Shown one piece after another: positions 1 to 8,882 of a stretch of 64,000 bases of DNA. The stretch covers positions 1 to 64,000 of the forward strand of contig JAGCUA010000013.1 in the NCBI GenBank assembly GCA_017963125.1, in the 5' to 3' direction. How positions within the stretch are numbered: position 1 is the stretch's first letter; each line of letters opens with the position of its first letter. The DNA is from a bacterium (lineage in GTDB: Bacteria; UBP6; UBA1177). The notes below the pieces were generated by a model. The model saw nothing but the letters and a program-made list of their open reading frames with translations, ran no database searches and had not been told where the DNA came from. A program made the position numbers and the translations under genes.

Positions 1-135
1 GAGACAGAGAGCAGACTACGCGAGAGGTTCAAAGACCTGGAGACGTGAAGGCTCTTCTGCCCCGGAGCATTTCTTGTGAAAATTAACAAGGAACTTCTTG
101 CAAACAAAGAAATATTACTCATTTATCGGTAGGAG

Positions 136-155
136 AGACGTGACCTGACACGTCT
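136..155. repeat. Dispersed 20-bp palindromic repeat, copy 1
   Basis: The sequence AGACGTG-ACCTGA-CACGTCT forms a 7-bp stem with a 6-base loop. The exact reverse complement of these 20 bases occurs at 45785-45804, and a variant with the same ACCTGA centre and changed stem bases (GAGCCG/CGGCTC) lies at 44849-44870. A different stem with a conserved loop suggests that the hairpin, not just the sequence, is kept. Short palindromes with GAGACGTG stems are common dispersed repeats in unrelated bacteria; function is unknown. Confidence 0.7.
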
Positions 156-160
156 TGTTT

Positions 161-200
161 AATTCCCCCGCTAAGTTAGAGGGGGTGCCGCAGAAGCGGC
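161..200. repeat. Double-hairpin intergenic repeat (REP-like)
   Basis: Two hairpins follow each other: CCCCC-g-CTAA-g-TTAG-a-GGGGG at 165-185 and CCGC-agaa-GCGG at 188-199. The C-run/G-run stem followed by a short GC stem resembles widespread REP-like intergenic repeats. It lies 110 bp upstream of murA. It lacks the T-run expected of an intrinsic terminator. Confidence 0.55.
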
Positions 201-307
201 GGTGTTGAAATGCGAAATAGTTTTCCTTTTCTTGTCAGATTTCTCCAAAAAAAGTGGAAAAAAAGACTTTTTAGTGTAACATACCCCGGCTTTTTTGGAG
301 ACTGTTC

Positions 308-1591
308 GTGGAATATTTCGACATACAGGGCGGCGGAGTCATAAAAGGCGAGATAGTGACTTCCGGCAACAAAAACGAGGCGCTTCCGGTAATTGCGGCG
401 GCTCTTCTTTCGAAAGGAACGGTCATCCTCGACAATGTCCCCGATATTCTCGATGTCAGGAATATGCTTGAAATTGCAAGCGATCTCGGTGTTTCAGTCA
501 CGAAAATCAGCAAAAACAAAATTGAGATAAATGCAGCGAATCTTCTGAGAAAACCGCTTGACCGCGATCTCTGCGGAAAGGTGCGTACTTCGGTTCTTTT
601 TGCAGGTCCGCTTCTTGCGAGAAACGGCGAAGTGATCCTTCCTCCTCCGGGTGGAGACGTAATCGGCAGGAGAAGGCTCGACACCCACTTCCTCGGTTTC
701 AGGCAGCTCGGTGCCGACTACACGGTCGAAGGCGAAGGTTACGAGATCCACGCCGAAAAGCTTTCCGGAGCCGATATTTTCCTTGACGAAGCGAGTGTTA
801 CAGGCACTGAAAACATCGTCATGGCTGCTGTTCTTGCAGAAGGACGCACGACAATAATGAATGCCGCGACAGAGCCGCATGTCCAGGGTTTGTGCAACTT
901 CCTCAACAAAATGGGTGCAAAAATAAGCGGTATCGGTTCAAGTACGCTCTGCATCGACGGCGTTTCGTCCCTTTCGGGCTGCACTCATACGATCGGTTTC
1001 GACTACATCGAGGCGGGAAGCTACATCGCTCTGGCAGCGATGACCGGCGGCGAACTTCTTATTAAGGATTCCGCGCGCGATAATACATTAAGAATGGTGC
1101 TCCACACTTTCGGAAAACTCGGGATAAAAACCGAAAAACGTGGAAACGATATTTTTGTTCCGTCTCAGAAAATGGTCGTTGTCAAAGAGATGAACAACGG
1201 GATCGCGAAAATCGACGACGGCATCTGGCCTTCGTTCCCGTCCGATCTGATGTCGATTGCGATCGTTGCAGCGACACAGGCTGAAGGAACGGTGCTTTTC
1301 TTTGAAAAAATGTTTGAAAGCAGACTCTTTTTTGTTGACAGGCTCGTTGCGATGGGTGCTCAGATAATTCTGTGCGATCCTCACCGCGTAGTCGTTTCGG
1401 GAGCGTCTCAGCTTCACGGCGCAAGTCTCGATTCACCCGATATCCGCGCCGGAATGTCGATGCTTATGGCTGCAGCTGCGGCAAAAGGAAGAAGCAGGAT
1501 TTACAACGTGCGCCAGATCGACCGCGGATATGAGTCGATTGAGGATAAATTGACAAGAATAGGAATAACAATAGAACGTAAAAATGGTTAA
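308..1591 (+). CDS. murA: UDP-N-acetylglucosamine 1-carboxyvinyltransferase with Asp in place of the catalytic Cys
   Basis: MurA transfers enolpyruvate from PEP to UDP-GlcNAc, the first committed step of peptidoglycan synthesis in the cytoplasm. The 427-residue length and the two-fold EPSP-synthase-like layout fit the family, with the N-terminal SGNKNEALP substrate-binding motif at residues 19-27. The loop that normally reads PGGC, carrying the PEP- and fosfomycin-reactive cysteine, reads PPGGDVIGRR here, with Asp at residue 117. In known MurA proteins a Cys-to-Asp change at this site keeps activity and gives intrinsic fosfomycin resistance, so I infer that here. The start is GTG at 308 with GGAG at 297-300. 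It precedes the pil cluster by about 140 bp and is probably transcribed separately or as its first gene. Confidence 0.96.
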   Translation: MEYFDIQGGGVIKGEIVTSGNKNEALPVIAAALLSKGTVILDNVPDILDVRNMLEIASDLGVSVTKISKNKIEINAANLLRKPLDRDLCGKVRTSVLFAGPLLARNGEVILPPPGGDVIGRRRLDTHFLGFRQLGADYTVEGEGYEIHAEKLSGADIFLDEASVTGTENIVMAAVLAEGRTTIMNAATEPHVQGLCNFLNKMGAKISGIGSSTLCIDGVSSLSGCTHTIGFDYIEAGSYIALAAMTGGELLIKDSARDNTLRMVLHTFGKLGIKTEKRGNDIFVPSQKMVVVKEMNNGIAKIDDGIWPSFPSDLMSIAIVAATQAEGTVLFFEKMFESRLFFVDRLVAMGAQIILCDPHRVVVSGASQLHGASLDSPDIRAGMSMLMAAAAAKGRSRIYNVRQIDRGYESIEDKLTRIGITIERKNG

Positions 1592-1629
1592 AAATGCAAA
1601 GGAATTTTAGCTATATTTTGCATAATTAT

Positions 1630-1725
1630 ATGAATATGATATATTTTTTTGCAAAATTTCTTGCTTTTTACATTTTTCTTACTATCATCGCCTCCGGATT
1701 TGTTATTTTTATTGCGATGGAGTAG
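1630..1725 (+). CDS. Putative 31-residue single-pass membrane peptide
   Basis: A short frame encodes about 31 residues, mostly Phe, Ile, Leu and Ala, and could form one transmembrane helix. It ends in ATGGAGTAG, 3 bases before the ATG of the HTH gene at 1729, so the GGAG near its stop would also serve as the ribosome site of that gene and the two could be translationally coupled. Upstream of its own start there is no convincing Shine-Dalgarno site. It may be a leader peptide, a small membrane protein or a chance frame; comparison in relatives would decide. Confidence 0.3.
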   Translation: MNMIYFFAKFLAFYIFLTIIASGFVIFIAME

Positions 1726-1728
1726 GCA

Positions 1729-1935
1729 ATGGCGGAAAACAACCTTAAAAAAATGAGAGAAAGACTTCTTATGAGCAAATCTGAACTCGCAAGGAAGGCG
1801 GGCGTTTCGGTTCTTACTATCGACAGGATCGAAAAGAACGGAAAGTGCCGCATGGAAACGAAGAGAAAGATTCTTCTTGCTCTGGGGCTTTCGCTTGATG
1901 AAAAACATAAAGTTTTTTCGGATGATGAAGAATAG
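1729..1935 (+). CDS. Small XRE-type helix-turn-helix regulator ahead of the pil genes
   Basis: This 68-residue protein is almost entirely one Cro/C1-type helix-turn-helix domain: the scaffold and recognition helices lie around residues 16-38 (MSKSELARKAGVSVLTIDRI). There is no second domain for ligand binding or oligomerisation. It sits 15 bp before pilM in the same direction, and small HTH genes at this position are seen in deltaproteobacterial pil clusters. A role in control of the pilus assembly operon is an inference from position. The start ATG is preceded by GGAG at 1719-1722, inside the end of the small upstream frame. Confidence 0.8.
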   Translation: MAENNLKKMRERLLMSKSELARKAGVSVLTIDRIEKNGKCRMETKRKILLALGLSLDEKHKVFSDDEE

Positions 1936-1950
1936 CCAGAGGAGGCGGAG

Positions 1951-3006
1951 ATGTTTTATAACAAGCAACTGATGGGACTTGACCTCGGGTCTTATCTGAT
2001 CAAAGCTGCCCAGCTCCAGAAAAAGGGGAAGGGGAAGTATCAGCTTAAAAAGTTCGGGTTCATCCCCATTCCGGTAAACACGATGGTCGACGGCAGCATC
2101 ATGAACACTTACGAGATGAATGATGCTGTAAAAACGCTTCTCGCAAAGGAGAGATTCAGAGACAAATTCTGCTCGATTGCCGTTGCGGGACACGGTATCA
2201 TCAACAGAGTCATCAATGTTCCGAAGGTTTCTCAGCAGGAGTTTTACAACGCGCTGAGAGTCGAAGCTGAAACGCATATCCCGCACGACATTAAAGAAAT
2301 CTACTTCGACGGAATCAAAACCGATATCGTTGAGGACGGTCGCGACAGAGTCATCCTTATCGCAGCAAGAAAAGACCTTATCGGTGACTTCATTCAGGTT
2401 GTAAGCGATGCCGGAGTAAAACCGATGTCGGTTGAAATCGACGCGACCGCACTTGCAAACATTTTCGAGCTTAACTACCCGGAAGAAAAGGACAAAACGG
2501 TCGCGGTCCTCAATATCGGCGCTTCGAAAACAAATATCGTCGTCATGTCGAACGGCAACGTAAGATTCTTCAGAGATGTTCTGACGGGCGGCAACTTCAT
2601 CACCGAAGAGATCACGAGAAGGCTTAAAGTCAGCTTCCAGCAGGCAGAGAGCCTTAAATCTGGAACCCACGCGACGGGCGATTCGATTCTTCCGAATCAG
2701 GTCGAAGAGATCATCGCTGATGTCGCGAAGAACATGGTTTCCGACATAATGAGAGTTTTTGACTATTATACAAACACGAATCCGGAAGACAGTGTTGCAA
2801 AGGTCTTCGTTACTGGCGGAACTACGAAAAGTTTCACCTTCATGCAGGCTCTGCAGTCCACTCTGACTATCCCGGTAGAAAGAATGAACCCGTTCAAAGA
2901 GATTATTGTTCCGGGTCAGGTCCTTTCGAGAGAGGAAGTTGAGGATTACAGCCACATTGCGGCACTTAGTCTCGGACTGGCATTACGGAGGATGGACGAA
3001 CAATGA
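1951..3006 (+). CDS. pilM: Type IV pilus assembly protein PilM
   Basis: PilM is an actin-like (FtsA-fold) cytoplasmic protein that binds the N-terminal tail of PilN at the inner membrane and helps connect the pilus motor to the alignment complex. The 351-residue length is typical. The phosphate-1 region of the actin fold is visible at residues 10-16 (LDLGSYL), and a second nucleotide-binding segment with NIGASKTNIVV lies near residues 189-199. A strong GGAGG precedes the ATG. Its stop overlaps the pilN start by 4 bases (ATGA), which indicates coupled translation. Confidence 0.95.
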   Translation: MFYNKQLMGLDLGSYLIKAAQLQKKGKGKYQLKKFGFIPIPVNTMVDGSIMNTYEMNDAVKTLLAKERFRDKFCSIAVAGHGIINRVINVPKVSQQEFYNALRVEAETHIPHDIKEIYFDGIKTDIVEDGRDRVILIAARKDLIGDFIQVVSDAGVKPMSVEIDATALANIFELNYPEEKDKTVAVLNIGASKTNIVVMSNGNVRFFRDVLTGGNFITEEITRRLKVSFQQAESLKSGTHATGDSILPNQVEEIIADVAKNMVSDIMRVFDYYTNTNPEDSVAKVFVTGGTTKSFTFMQALQSTLTIPVERMNPFKEIIVPGQVLSREEVEDYSHIAALSLGLALRRMDEQ

Positions 3007-3632
3007 TAAAAATCAATCTGTTACCCGTAAAGGAAGACAAGCTTATCGCTGAAGCGAAAGGTTTCCTTGCAATCTGCGTGATCTCGATTGTTGTCGTCGT
3101 TGTTCTCATTGTTTCCAACAGTTCGCTTCTGACTGCAAGAGAGCAGGAGAGCAGGGAACGCATCGCAGAGGCTGATGCGGAGATCGCAAAACTCAAATCG
3201 ATAATGGGCGAGATCAAAAACCTGAAGGATAAGAAGGCTAAACTTCAGGAAAAAATGGATATGATCATCAAGCTGCAGGAACAGAACATCGGTCCTGTCA
3301 GGGTTCTTGACGAGCTTTCGTTGAAACTTCCGTCGAACAAGATCTGGGCAGACAAGCTCACGATCAAGGGCAACAAACTTGATCTTGACGGAAAAACCTT
3401 GGAAAATCAGGAAGTTGCAAACTTCATGAAACAGCTTGAAAATTCCCTTTTCTTTTCGAACATCAACCTGAAAAAGGTTACGAAAGACAAGGCGGTTCAG
3501 GGTGTTACGGTGCTTTCCTACGGTTTGAACACAACGGTTCACTTCGCAGGAAGACAGGAACAGCCGCAGCAGCCGGCAAAACCTGCAGAACAGCAGGCCG
3601 GGTCGGAAGCTCAGACAGGTGCTAATCAATAG
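3003..3632 (+). CDS. pilN: Type IV pilus assembly protein PilN
   Basis: PilN is a bitopic inner-membrane protein that links cytoplasmic PilM to periplasmic PilO. The N-terminus carries the conserved PilM-binding sequence INLLPV (residues 3-8), followed by one transmembrane helix (about 20-42), a coiled-coil segment (about 45-95) and a ferredoxin-like periplasmic domain (about 100-180). The last 25 residues are rich in Gln, Pro and Ala and probably disordered. It overlaps pilM by 4 bases and lies 12 bp before pilO. Confidence 0.93.
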   Translation: MIKINLLPVKEDKLIAEAKGFLAICVISIVVVVVLIVSNSSLLTAREQESRERIAEADAEIAKLKSIMGEIKNLKDKKAKLQEKMDMIIKLQEQNIGPVRVLDELSLKLPSNKIWADKLTIKGNKLDLDGKTLENQEVANFMKQLENSLFFSNINLKKVTKDKAVQGVTVLSYGLNTTVHFAGRQEQPQQPAKPAEQQAGSEAQTGANQ

Positions 3633-3644
3633 GGAGGAGTGAAT

Positions 3645-4310
3645 ATGAAATCCTTGCTGGTAAATATCGGAAAATTAAAGCCGGCATACAGGTACGGAGG
3701 ATTGCTTCTTGTTCTTGTCGTCATCATCGCGGTTTACTATGTTACTGTTTACATGCCGCATGTCGACACGATGGAATCGCTTTACCGCGAATTCAATTCC
3801 AAGAAGGCTGAGTTCTCCAAAATGGTAGTGCTGGTTCGTGACAGAGGGCAGTTCATGGAAGAAGTCGAAGCTCTCGACAGAGACCTGAAAGTTGCCATCA
3901 GTATGCTTCCGGACAAAAAAGAGATCCCGTCTCTTCTTAAAAAGCTCTCCGACGAAGCCGAAAAGTTCGGTCTTGAGGTTTATTACTTCGAGCCGCTGGC
4001 TGAGAGGAAAAAGGAGTTCTACGCGGAAGTTCCCGTTTCGATGAAGGTCAAGGGAAGTTTCCACGAAGTTCTCGGCTTCTTCGACAGCGTGAACAAACTT
4101 GCACGTATTGTCAATGTCAGCGACCTTGAAATGAAGGTCATAAATGACAATGCGGCTAAAAAGGACAACAACAAGAAGAGCAAAGTTTCTACTTCTTTCG
4201 GTGGTTTCCATCCGAACAAGACCGCGCTCGACATAACTTTCAGGGCGACGACTTACCGTTTCCTTTCGTCTGCTGAAATGGGTGGAGGTCAGAATGCAAA
4301 GAAAAAATAA
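3645..4310 (+). CDS. pilO: Type IV pilus assembly protein PilO
   Basis: PilO pairs with PilN in the periplasm to form the inner-membrane alignment complex. The 221-residue protein has a short cytoplasmic tail, one transmembrane helix (about residues 19-40), a coiled coil (about 42-80) and a ferredoxin-like domain (about 90-200). I chose the ATG at 3645 because GGAGG at 3634-3638 is six bases upstream; the GTG at 3639 directly abuts that site. The 3' end overlaps pilP by 17 bases. Confidence 0.92.
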   Translation: MKSLLVNIGKLKPAYRYGGLLLVLVVIIAVYYVTVYMPHVDTMESLYREFNSKKAEFSKMVVLVRDRGQFMEEVEALDRDLKVAISMLPDKKEIPSLLKKLSDEAEKFGLEVYYFEPLAERKKEFYAEVPVSMKVKGSFHEVLGFFDSVNKLARIVNVSDLEMKVINDNAAKKDNNKKSKVSTSFGGFHPNKTALDITFRATTYRFLSSAEMGGGQNAKKK

Positions 4311-4926
4311 GATCAATATTTTTGTATGGGTATCATGTTTGATCCTTGCCTCGATCCTTGCAGGCTGTGCAAACGAATATCAGATCGAGCCTTACGACTA
4401 CAAAGCCGAATATGAAAGGGTCAGCAAGACCAAATCGAGTGAAAACAAGACTAAAAAAGAGATCGACATCACCGATATCGCGCAGAGAAGGTCGAATTAC
4501 CGCTACTCCGCAGTCGGTAAAAAAGATCCTTTCAGAAACTATTTCGGCGATATGGCGAGCCTCAACAAAGAGAAAAAAATCGTCAGCGAGCTTCAGAATT
4601 TCGATGTCACTGATCTCAGACTTTCTGCTATAATTTACGGTATAACCGATCCTAAGGCTGTCGTAATCGCGCCTGACGGAAAAAGCTACATCGTCAAAAA
4701 CGGCAGCTTTATCGGCAAAAACTGGGGAAAGATCAGCAGGATTCTGCCGGACAAGCTCGAAATCGTCGAGACGTATAAAGATCCGCTCGGAAGAAAGATT
4801 ATAAATAAGCTCTACCTTGAGCTTCCTGTAAAATCGCCTCTCAAAGAGTCCGACGAGCCGGATGACGCTGCTGAATTTAACAACGGCGGCGAACAAGAGA
4901 AAGGAAAAGAAAATTTGAATAACTAA
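4294..4926 (+). CDS. pilP: Type IV pilus lipoprotein PilP
   Basis: PilP is an inner-membrane lipoprotein that bridges PilN/PilO and the N-domains of the PilQ secretin. The N-terminus is a lipoprotein signal with lipobox LAGC (Cys25). A flexible segment follows, then the typical KKDPFRNYF-type motif of PilP (near residues 70-78), and a compact beta-domain at about 95-175. The tail is acidic. The ATG at 4294 has GGAGG five bases upstream, better than the GTG at 4282. It overlaps pilO and is followed by pilQ after 16 bp. Confidence 0.9.
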   Translation: MQRKNKINIFVWVSCLILASILAGCANEYQIEPYDYKAEYERVSKTKSSENKTKKEIDITDIAQRRSNYRYSAVGKKDPFRNYFGDMASLNKEKKIVSELQNFDVTDLRLSAIIYGITDPKAVVIAPDGKSYIVKNGSFIGKNWGKISRILPDKLEIVETYKDPLGRKIINKLYLELPVKSPLKESDEPDDAAEFNNGGEQEKGKENLNN

Positions 4927-4942
4927 TGGAACGGAGATTGTA

Positions 4943-7354
4943 ATGAAAAGTCTCAGGTTATCATTTGTTCTTGTTTTGGTTTTTTCGGTCGTAACGGTTT
5001 TCGCTGTTGCACAGAACAAGAATGATTCACTGTCCGTCGAACAGAACGGAAACAGCGTAGTAGTTTCCGAAAATTTTGACGGAACTTACTTTAAACTCAA
5101 TTCCGACAGCGTTGAAATCATCGGTCTCGGAGAAGCTGCTGAAGGAACTGCTGAGCAGGGAACCGTCAACGGCAAAAAAGCTGCTCACCTCAAAATCGAT
5201 GCGGACGAGGGCAATGTTCTTTTTGAATCGCTTGCATCGGGCATGACTTCCGTAAAAACGGGCGATTTCGACAGCCTCGTTTCGATGTCGGAAGAGAAAG
5301 AGCTCAAAAACAGCCGCGTCACGATGAATTCGAAGTCTGGAAATATCAGTTTTGCTTTCACCGAGCAGCCTGAAAAAGTCAGATTCTTCACGCTTAAAGG
5401 TCCGGACAGGCTCGTTTTCGATTTTATCGGCATCAAAGGTTCGATGAAATCTGCAAAAGGTGCGAGAAGCGCAAACCATCCGGCAGGATACCGTGTCGTT
5501 ATCGAAAAGGAGATCCCGCAATACTTCACGATCAGCCGCTCGAAAATCTATGCTTTCGGAACAGAAGGTAAAAAGATGTTCGCAGCTTTCAAAAACCAGC
5601 CTGCTGAAACGGCTGTAGCTGCTGCGGAACCTGAAAAGGCTGAGGAGATTCCGGTTGTTGAAGACAGAACCGAGATCAAAGGTCTTGCTTTCATCGGTGA
5701 AGAACCCGAAATCCTTAAAGTAAAGGCTGACAAAAAACTCGAAATCAGCAGAAATGTAAACGGTCAGACGATAGAGATCACTGTTAAAAACGCTTTCATC
5801 GCGAAAGACAAAGAGCAGGTCATTGACGCGACTTCGCTTACCGGCCCGGTTGCGGAACTTGCAGTCTACAACGAAAAGGAAAACGTAAAGATCATCGCGA
5901 AGATGAAATCTGCTAAACATGATCTCAAAATCGAAGAATCTGAGCATGGCAGTGATTTCGTTTTCAATTCGGCTGCTGAAAAAGTTCAGGGCGTAGCAGG
6001 TTACTCCGAAGCGCAGATCGTCAGACTTCCGCAGGCTGCAGTTGCTCAGGAAGAAGGTGGTGAAGAAGAAAAAGGCGGCGCTGTAAACATGGAAGAAGAA
6101 CCTGTTCAGTATACCGGCAAAAAGATCAACCTCGATTTCAAAGAGGTCGACATCCTTGATATCCTTCGTCTTATGTCTGATATCAGCAAGCTCAACATCA
6201 TCGCCGGCGACGACGTAAAAGGAACCGTCACGGTAAGACTTGTCGATATTCCCTGGGACGAAGCTCTTGACGTTATCCTCAAGAGTAAATCGCTCGGCAA
6301 AGAGAGATTCGGCAACATCATCAGAGTTGCTACGATCAGAACGATGCAGAGAGAGAAAGAGGAAGAACTTGCAAAGAAGAACGCGCAGAAGAAACTGGAA
6401 CCTGTAAAAGTAAGACTTGTTCCTGTAAACTACGCGATGGCCGACAAACTTGTTCCGCAGATCAAAGAGCTCCTTACCGACAGAGGTACGGTCAGCTACG
6501 ATCAGAGAACGAATGTCCTTATCGTAAAGGATGTTGAAGAGATCCTTGACAAGTCGGAACAGTTGGTCGATTACCTTGATACGCAGACACCTCAGGTCCT
6601 TATCGAAGCAAGAATCGTAGAGGCTACTTCGACGGCTGCTCTCGGTCTTGGTATCCAGTGGGGAACCAATCATACTTATACTGATGCGAACGGTCATCCG
6701 ACCAACGCGATTTTTCCGTACAACCTCGGTGTAGGTGCAAACGTTGCTGTTCCCGGCCCGGCAGATCCGACAGGAGCTCTTGGTTTCACGTTCGGCAGTG
6801 TCGGCATGATCAACGACCTCAACCTTACTTTGAACGTCATGGAATCTGACGGTAAGATCAAGATCGTAAGTTCTCCGAAAGTTGCAACACTTGACAACAA
6901 GGAAGCTATGATCCAGCAAGGTACCAGTATTCCTATCACGACGAGAGGTACGGGCGGCGATGTTACGACGAAATACGTTGATGCCAGCCTTATCCTCAAG
7001 ACCACGCCGCACATCACGGCTGACGGTTCGATCCTTCTGAACATCGAAATCAACAAGAGCGAACCCGACTGGTCGAATTCGAACTACTTGGGCGAACCTT
7101 CGATCATCAAGAAAGAAGCTAAGACTGAAATTTTGATAAAGAGCGGTGACACGGTCGTTATCGGCGGTGTTTATACCAACCTTACTTCCAAAACAAAAAG
7201 GTATGTTCCGCTTCTCGGAAAAATTCCGGTACTCGGCTGGCTCTTCAAATCGGAAGAGAGCAGAGTTGAAAGAAGCGAACTCTTGATTTTCCTTACTCCG
7301 AGAATCATGAATAAGGTAAAATCATCGATTCCTTTGAAAACAAGTGAAGAGTAA
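4943..7354 (+). CDS. pilQ: Type IV pilus secretin PilQ
   Basis: PilQ forms the outer-membrane channel through which the pilus passes. The 803-residue protein has a Sec signal peptide (about 1-23), two AMIN-like peptidoglycan-binding beta-domains (about 110-205 and 245-350), an acidic linker, a secretin/TonB short N domain (about 394-450), a secretin N1-type domain (about 465-545) and the C-terminal secretin barrel (about 595-795) with the conserved end VPLLGKIPVLGWLF. Its stop TAA shares one base with the aroC ATG, so the pilus and shikimate genes are translationally joined. Confidence 0.96.
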   Translation: MKSLRLSFVLVLVFSVVTVFAVAQNKNDSLSVEQNGNSVVVSENFDGTYFKLNSDSVEIIGLGEAAEGTAEQGTVNGKKAAHLKIDADEGNVLFESLASGMTSVKTGDFDSLVSMSEEKELKNSRVTMNSKSGNISFAFTEQPEKVRFFTLKGPDRLVFDFIGIKGSMKSAKGARSANHPAGYRVVIEKEIPQYFTISRSKIYAFGTEGKKMFAAFKNQPAETAVAAAEPEKAEEIPVVEDRTEIKGLAFIGEEPEILKVKADKKLEISRNVNGQTIEITVKNAFIAKDKEQVIDATSLTGPVAELAVYNEKENVKIIAKMKSAKHDLKIEESEHGSDFVFNSAAEKVQGVAGYSEAQIVRLPQAAVAQEEGGEEEKGGAVNMEEEPVQYTGKKINLDFKEVDILDILRLMSDISKLNIIAGDDVKGTVTVRLVDIPWDEALDVILKSKSLGKERFGNIIRVATIRTMQREKEEELAKKNAQKKLEPVKVRLVPVNYAMADKLVPQIKELLTDRGTVSYDQRTNVLIVKDVEEILDKSEQLVDYLDTQTPQVLIEARIVEATSTAALGLGIQWGTNHTYTDANGHPTNAIFPYNLGVGANVAVPGPADPTGALGFTFGSVGMINDLNLTLNVMESDGKIKIVSSPKVATLDNKEAMIQQGTSIPITTRGTGGDVTTKYVDASLILKTTPHITADGSILLNIEINKSEPDWSNSNYLGEPSIIKKEAKTEILIKSGDTVVIGGVYTNLTSKTKRYVPLLGKIPVLGWLFKSEESRVERSELLIFLTPRIMNKVKSSIPLKTSEE

Positions 7355-8385
7355 TGCAGTTCGTTTCTGCCGGTGAATCCCACGGTTCGGAGCTTGTTGC
7401 CGTTCTCAGCGGATTTCCGGCGGGTGTCAGGTTTGACAGTGTTCTTTTTGAGAATGATTTAAGGAGACGCCGTTCAGGGCTTGGCCGCTCGGAGAGGCTC
7501 GATGTCGAAAAAGACGATGTCAGGGTCGTTTCCGGAGTCGCAGCCAGTGTCACGACAGGCGCTCCAATAGCTTTCCTGCTGAAAAATGCAGCGGAAGGCA
7601 CGCTCATTGAAAACGGAGTAATTGATAAAGGGTTTCCGAGACCGGGACATGCGGATTACAGCACGTTCAGGAAATTCGGATATGACAACATTTCGATCGG
7701 TGCGGAGCGTTCCAGCGCCCGGGAGACGGCTTTAAGAGTCGCTGCCGGTGCTTTGTGCAGGATGTTCCTTGCTGAAATGAATGTGGACATAACTTCCGAA
7801 ATTCTTGAAATCGGCGGAGTTCCTTACTGCGACTTCGATGCTGAAAAGGCGCTTGCCGACAAGGCAAACGGTACTTACGGCGGAGTTCTGAAAGTCGTTG
7901 TTTCAGGAATTCCGGCTGGGCTTGGTTCAAATGTCCAGTGGTCAGATCACTTGGATTCACGGCTCGCGGCGGCATTGATTTCGATTCCGTCGGTGAAAGG
8001 TGTTTATTTCGGGGAGGCGGAACTTCACAGGATGAGAGGAAAAAACGCAGCGGATGCTTTCTGCGGAAGGCACGGCGAACGCGCTTCAAACAGATGCGGC
8101 GGGATCGAAGGCGGCATTTCAAACGGTATGCCTCTGGTTGCGACGCTCTATTTCAAGCCGATTCCTACTCAGCCTTTTGAAGTTGAATCGGTTTCGCCGG
8201 TTAGCGGCAGGACCGGAAAGTGTCAGCCCGGAATGAACGATCTCTGGTGCATCGAACGCGCCGGAGTCATCGCCGAAAGTATGGTGGCTTTGATTGTCGC
8301 GGATGCTTTCTGCGAGAAGTTCGGGTCGGACAATCTGAGTGATATCAAATCGGCTTACGCAGTTTATCTGGAGAAGACGAAATGA
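7354..8385 (+). CDS. aroC: Chorismate synthase
   Basis: AroC converts 5-enolpyruvylshikimate 3-phosphate to chorismate using reduced FMN, the last step of the shikimate pathway. The N-terminal signature AGESHGSELVAVLSGFPAG is visible at residues 6-24, the RRRSGLGRSER stretch at about 39-49, and GERSSARETA near residue 112, all family hallmarks. At 343 residues it is slightly shorter than the commonest forms. The start overlaps the pilQ stop by one base and the end overlaps aroK by four. Confidence 0.96.
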   Translation: MQFVSAGESHGSELVAVLSGFPAGVRFDSVLFENDLRRRRSGLGRSERLDVEKDDVRVVSGVAASVTTGAPIAFLLKNAAEGTLIENGVIDKGFPRPGHADYSTFRKFGYDNISIGAERSSARETALRVAAGALCRMFLAEMNVDITSEILEIGGVPYCDFDAEKALADKANGTYGGVLKVVVSGIPAGLGSNVQWSDHLDSRLAAALISIPSVKGVYFGEAELHRMRGKNAADAFCGRHGERASNRCGGIEGGISNGMPLVATLYFKPIPTQPFEVESVSPVSGRTGKCQPGMNDLWCIERAGVIAESMVALIVADAFCEKFGSDNLSDIKSAYAVYLEKTK

Positions 8386-8882
8386 GGCGGCTCGGTTTGA
8401 TCGGGTTTTCGGGAAGCGGAAAAAGTTCGATAGCCTCCATTGCTGCGAAAAGCGGTTTCAAGGCGGTCGATTCGGATGTTCTGATCGAAAAGAAAATTCC
8501 GAATGCGGCAGAGATGCTTGAAAACGGCAGGGAAGAGGATTTCAGAACGCTTGAAACTTCGGTGATAAGCGGGATCCTGAAGTCCGATTTCGATTTTGCG
8601 GCTTTCGGCGGAGGCGTTCACTTTGCCCATCCTGCATGGAGAGAGATATATCAAAGCGGTCTCAAGCTGGTTTATCTGAGAAGTTCCTTTGAAAATCTCA
8701 TCGGGAGATTTGAGGAGAGACCTCTCTGTAAAAAGCTTGGGCGCGAAGGTTACGAAAAGCTCTTTTCGGCGAGATTGCCGCTTTACGAAAAGGCGGCGGC
8801 GTTTGTCGTCGATACCGACGGTCGCGGTTTAAATGAAATCTGGTCGGAGATTGAGGAGATATGGAACTCACTTTTTCTGTAA
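8382..8882 (+). CDS. aroK: Shikimate kinase
   Basis: AroK phosphorylates shikimate at the 3-hydroxyl with ATP. The 166-residue sequence shows the P-loop GFSGSGKSS (residues 8-16), the shikimate-binding Asp in VDSDVLIE (about 32-39), FRTLE (about 55-59), the GGG motif of the substrate site (GGGVH, about 73-77) and the lid arginine in RPLCK (about 112-116). It starts in an ATGA overlap with aroC and overlaps aroB by 22 bases. Confidence 0.92.
   Translation: MRRLGLIGFSGSGKSSIASIAAKSGFKAVDSDVLIEKKIPNAAEMLENGREEDFRTLETSVISGILKSDFDFAAFGGGVHFAHPAWREIYQSGLKLVYLRSSFENLIGRFEERPLCKKLGREGYEKLFSARLPLYEKAAAFVVDTDGRGLNEIWSEIEEIWNSLFL

Larger units (their letters stand above)
1..307. other. Leading intergenic stretch with repeats, no clear gene
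   Basis: No complete gene is visible here. Frame 1 stays open from base 1 to a TGA at 46-48 (reading ...RERFKDLET), which could be the tail of an upstream gene, but 15 codons are too few to judge and the other forward frames are also open for a while. Two palindromic repeat elements (136-155 and 161-200) lie in the middle. The last 100 bases are A/T-rich leader of murA; a TAACAT at 277-282 could be its -10 element but no good -35 accompanies it. Confidence 0.5.

Noticed and set aside
161..200. Rho-independent terminator upstream of murA
   Set aside because: The stems are strong but no T-run follows on either strand.
1588..2955. 455-codon open frame antisense to the HTH gene and pilM
   Set aside because: It covers recognisable PilM on the plus strand and lacks any motif or ribosome site.
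5027..7012. 661-codon open frame antisense to pilQ
   Set aside because: The pilQ protein on the other strand has full secretin homology; long antisense frames are common here because of codon bias. The antisense translation has no domain and is rich in Arg, Phe and Cys.
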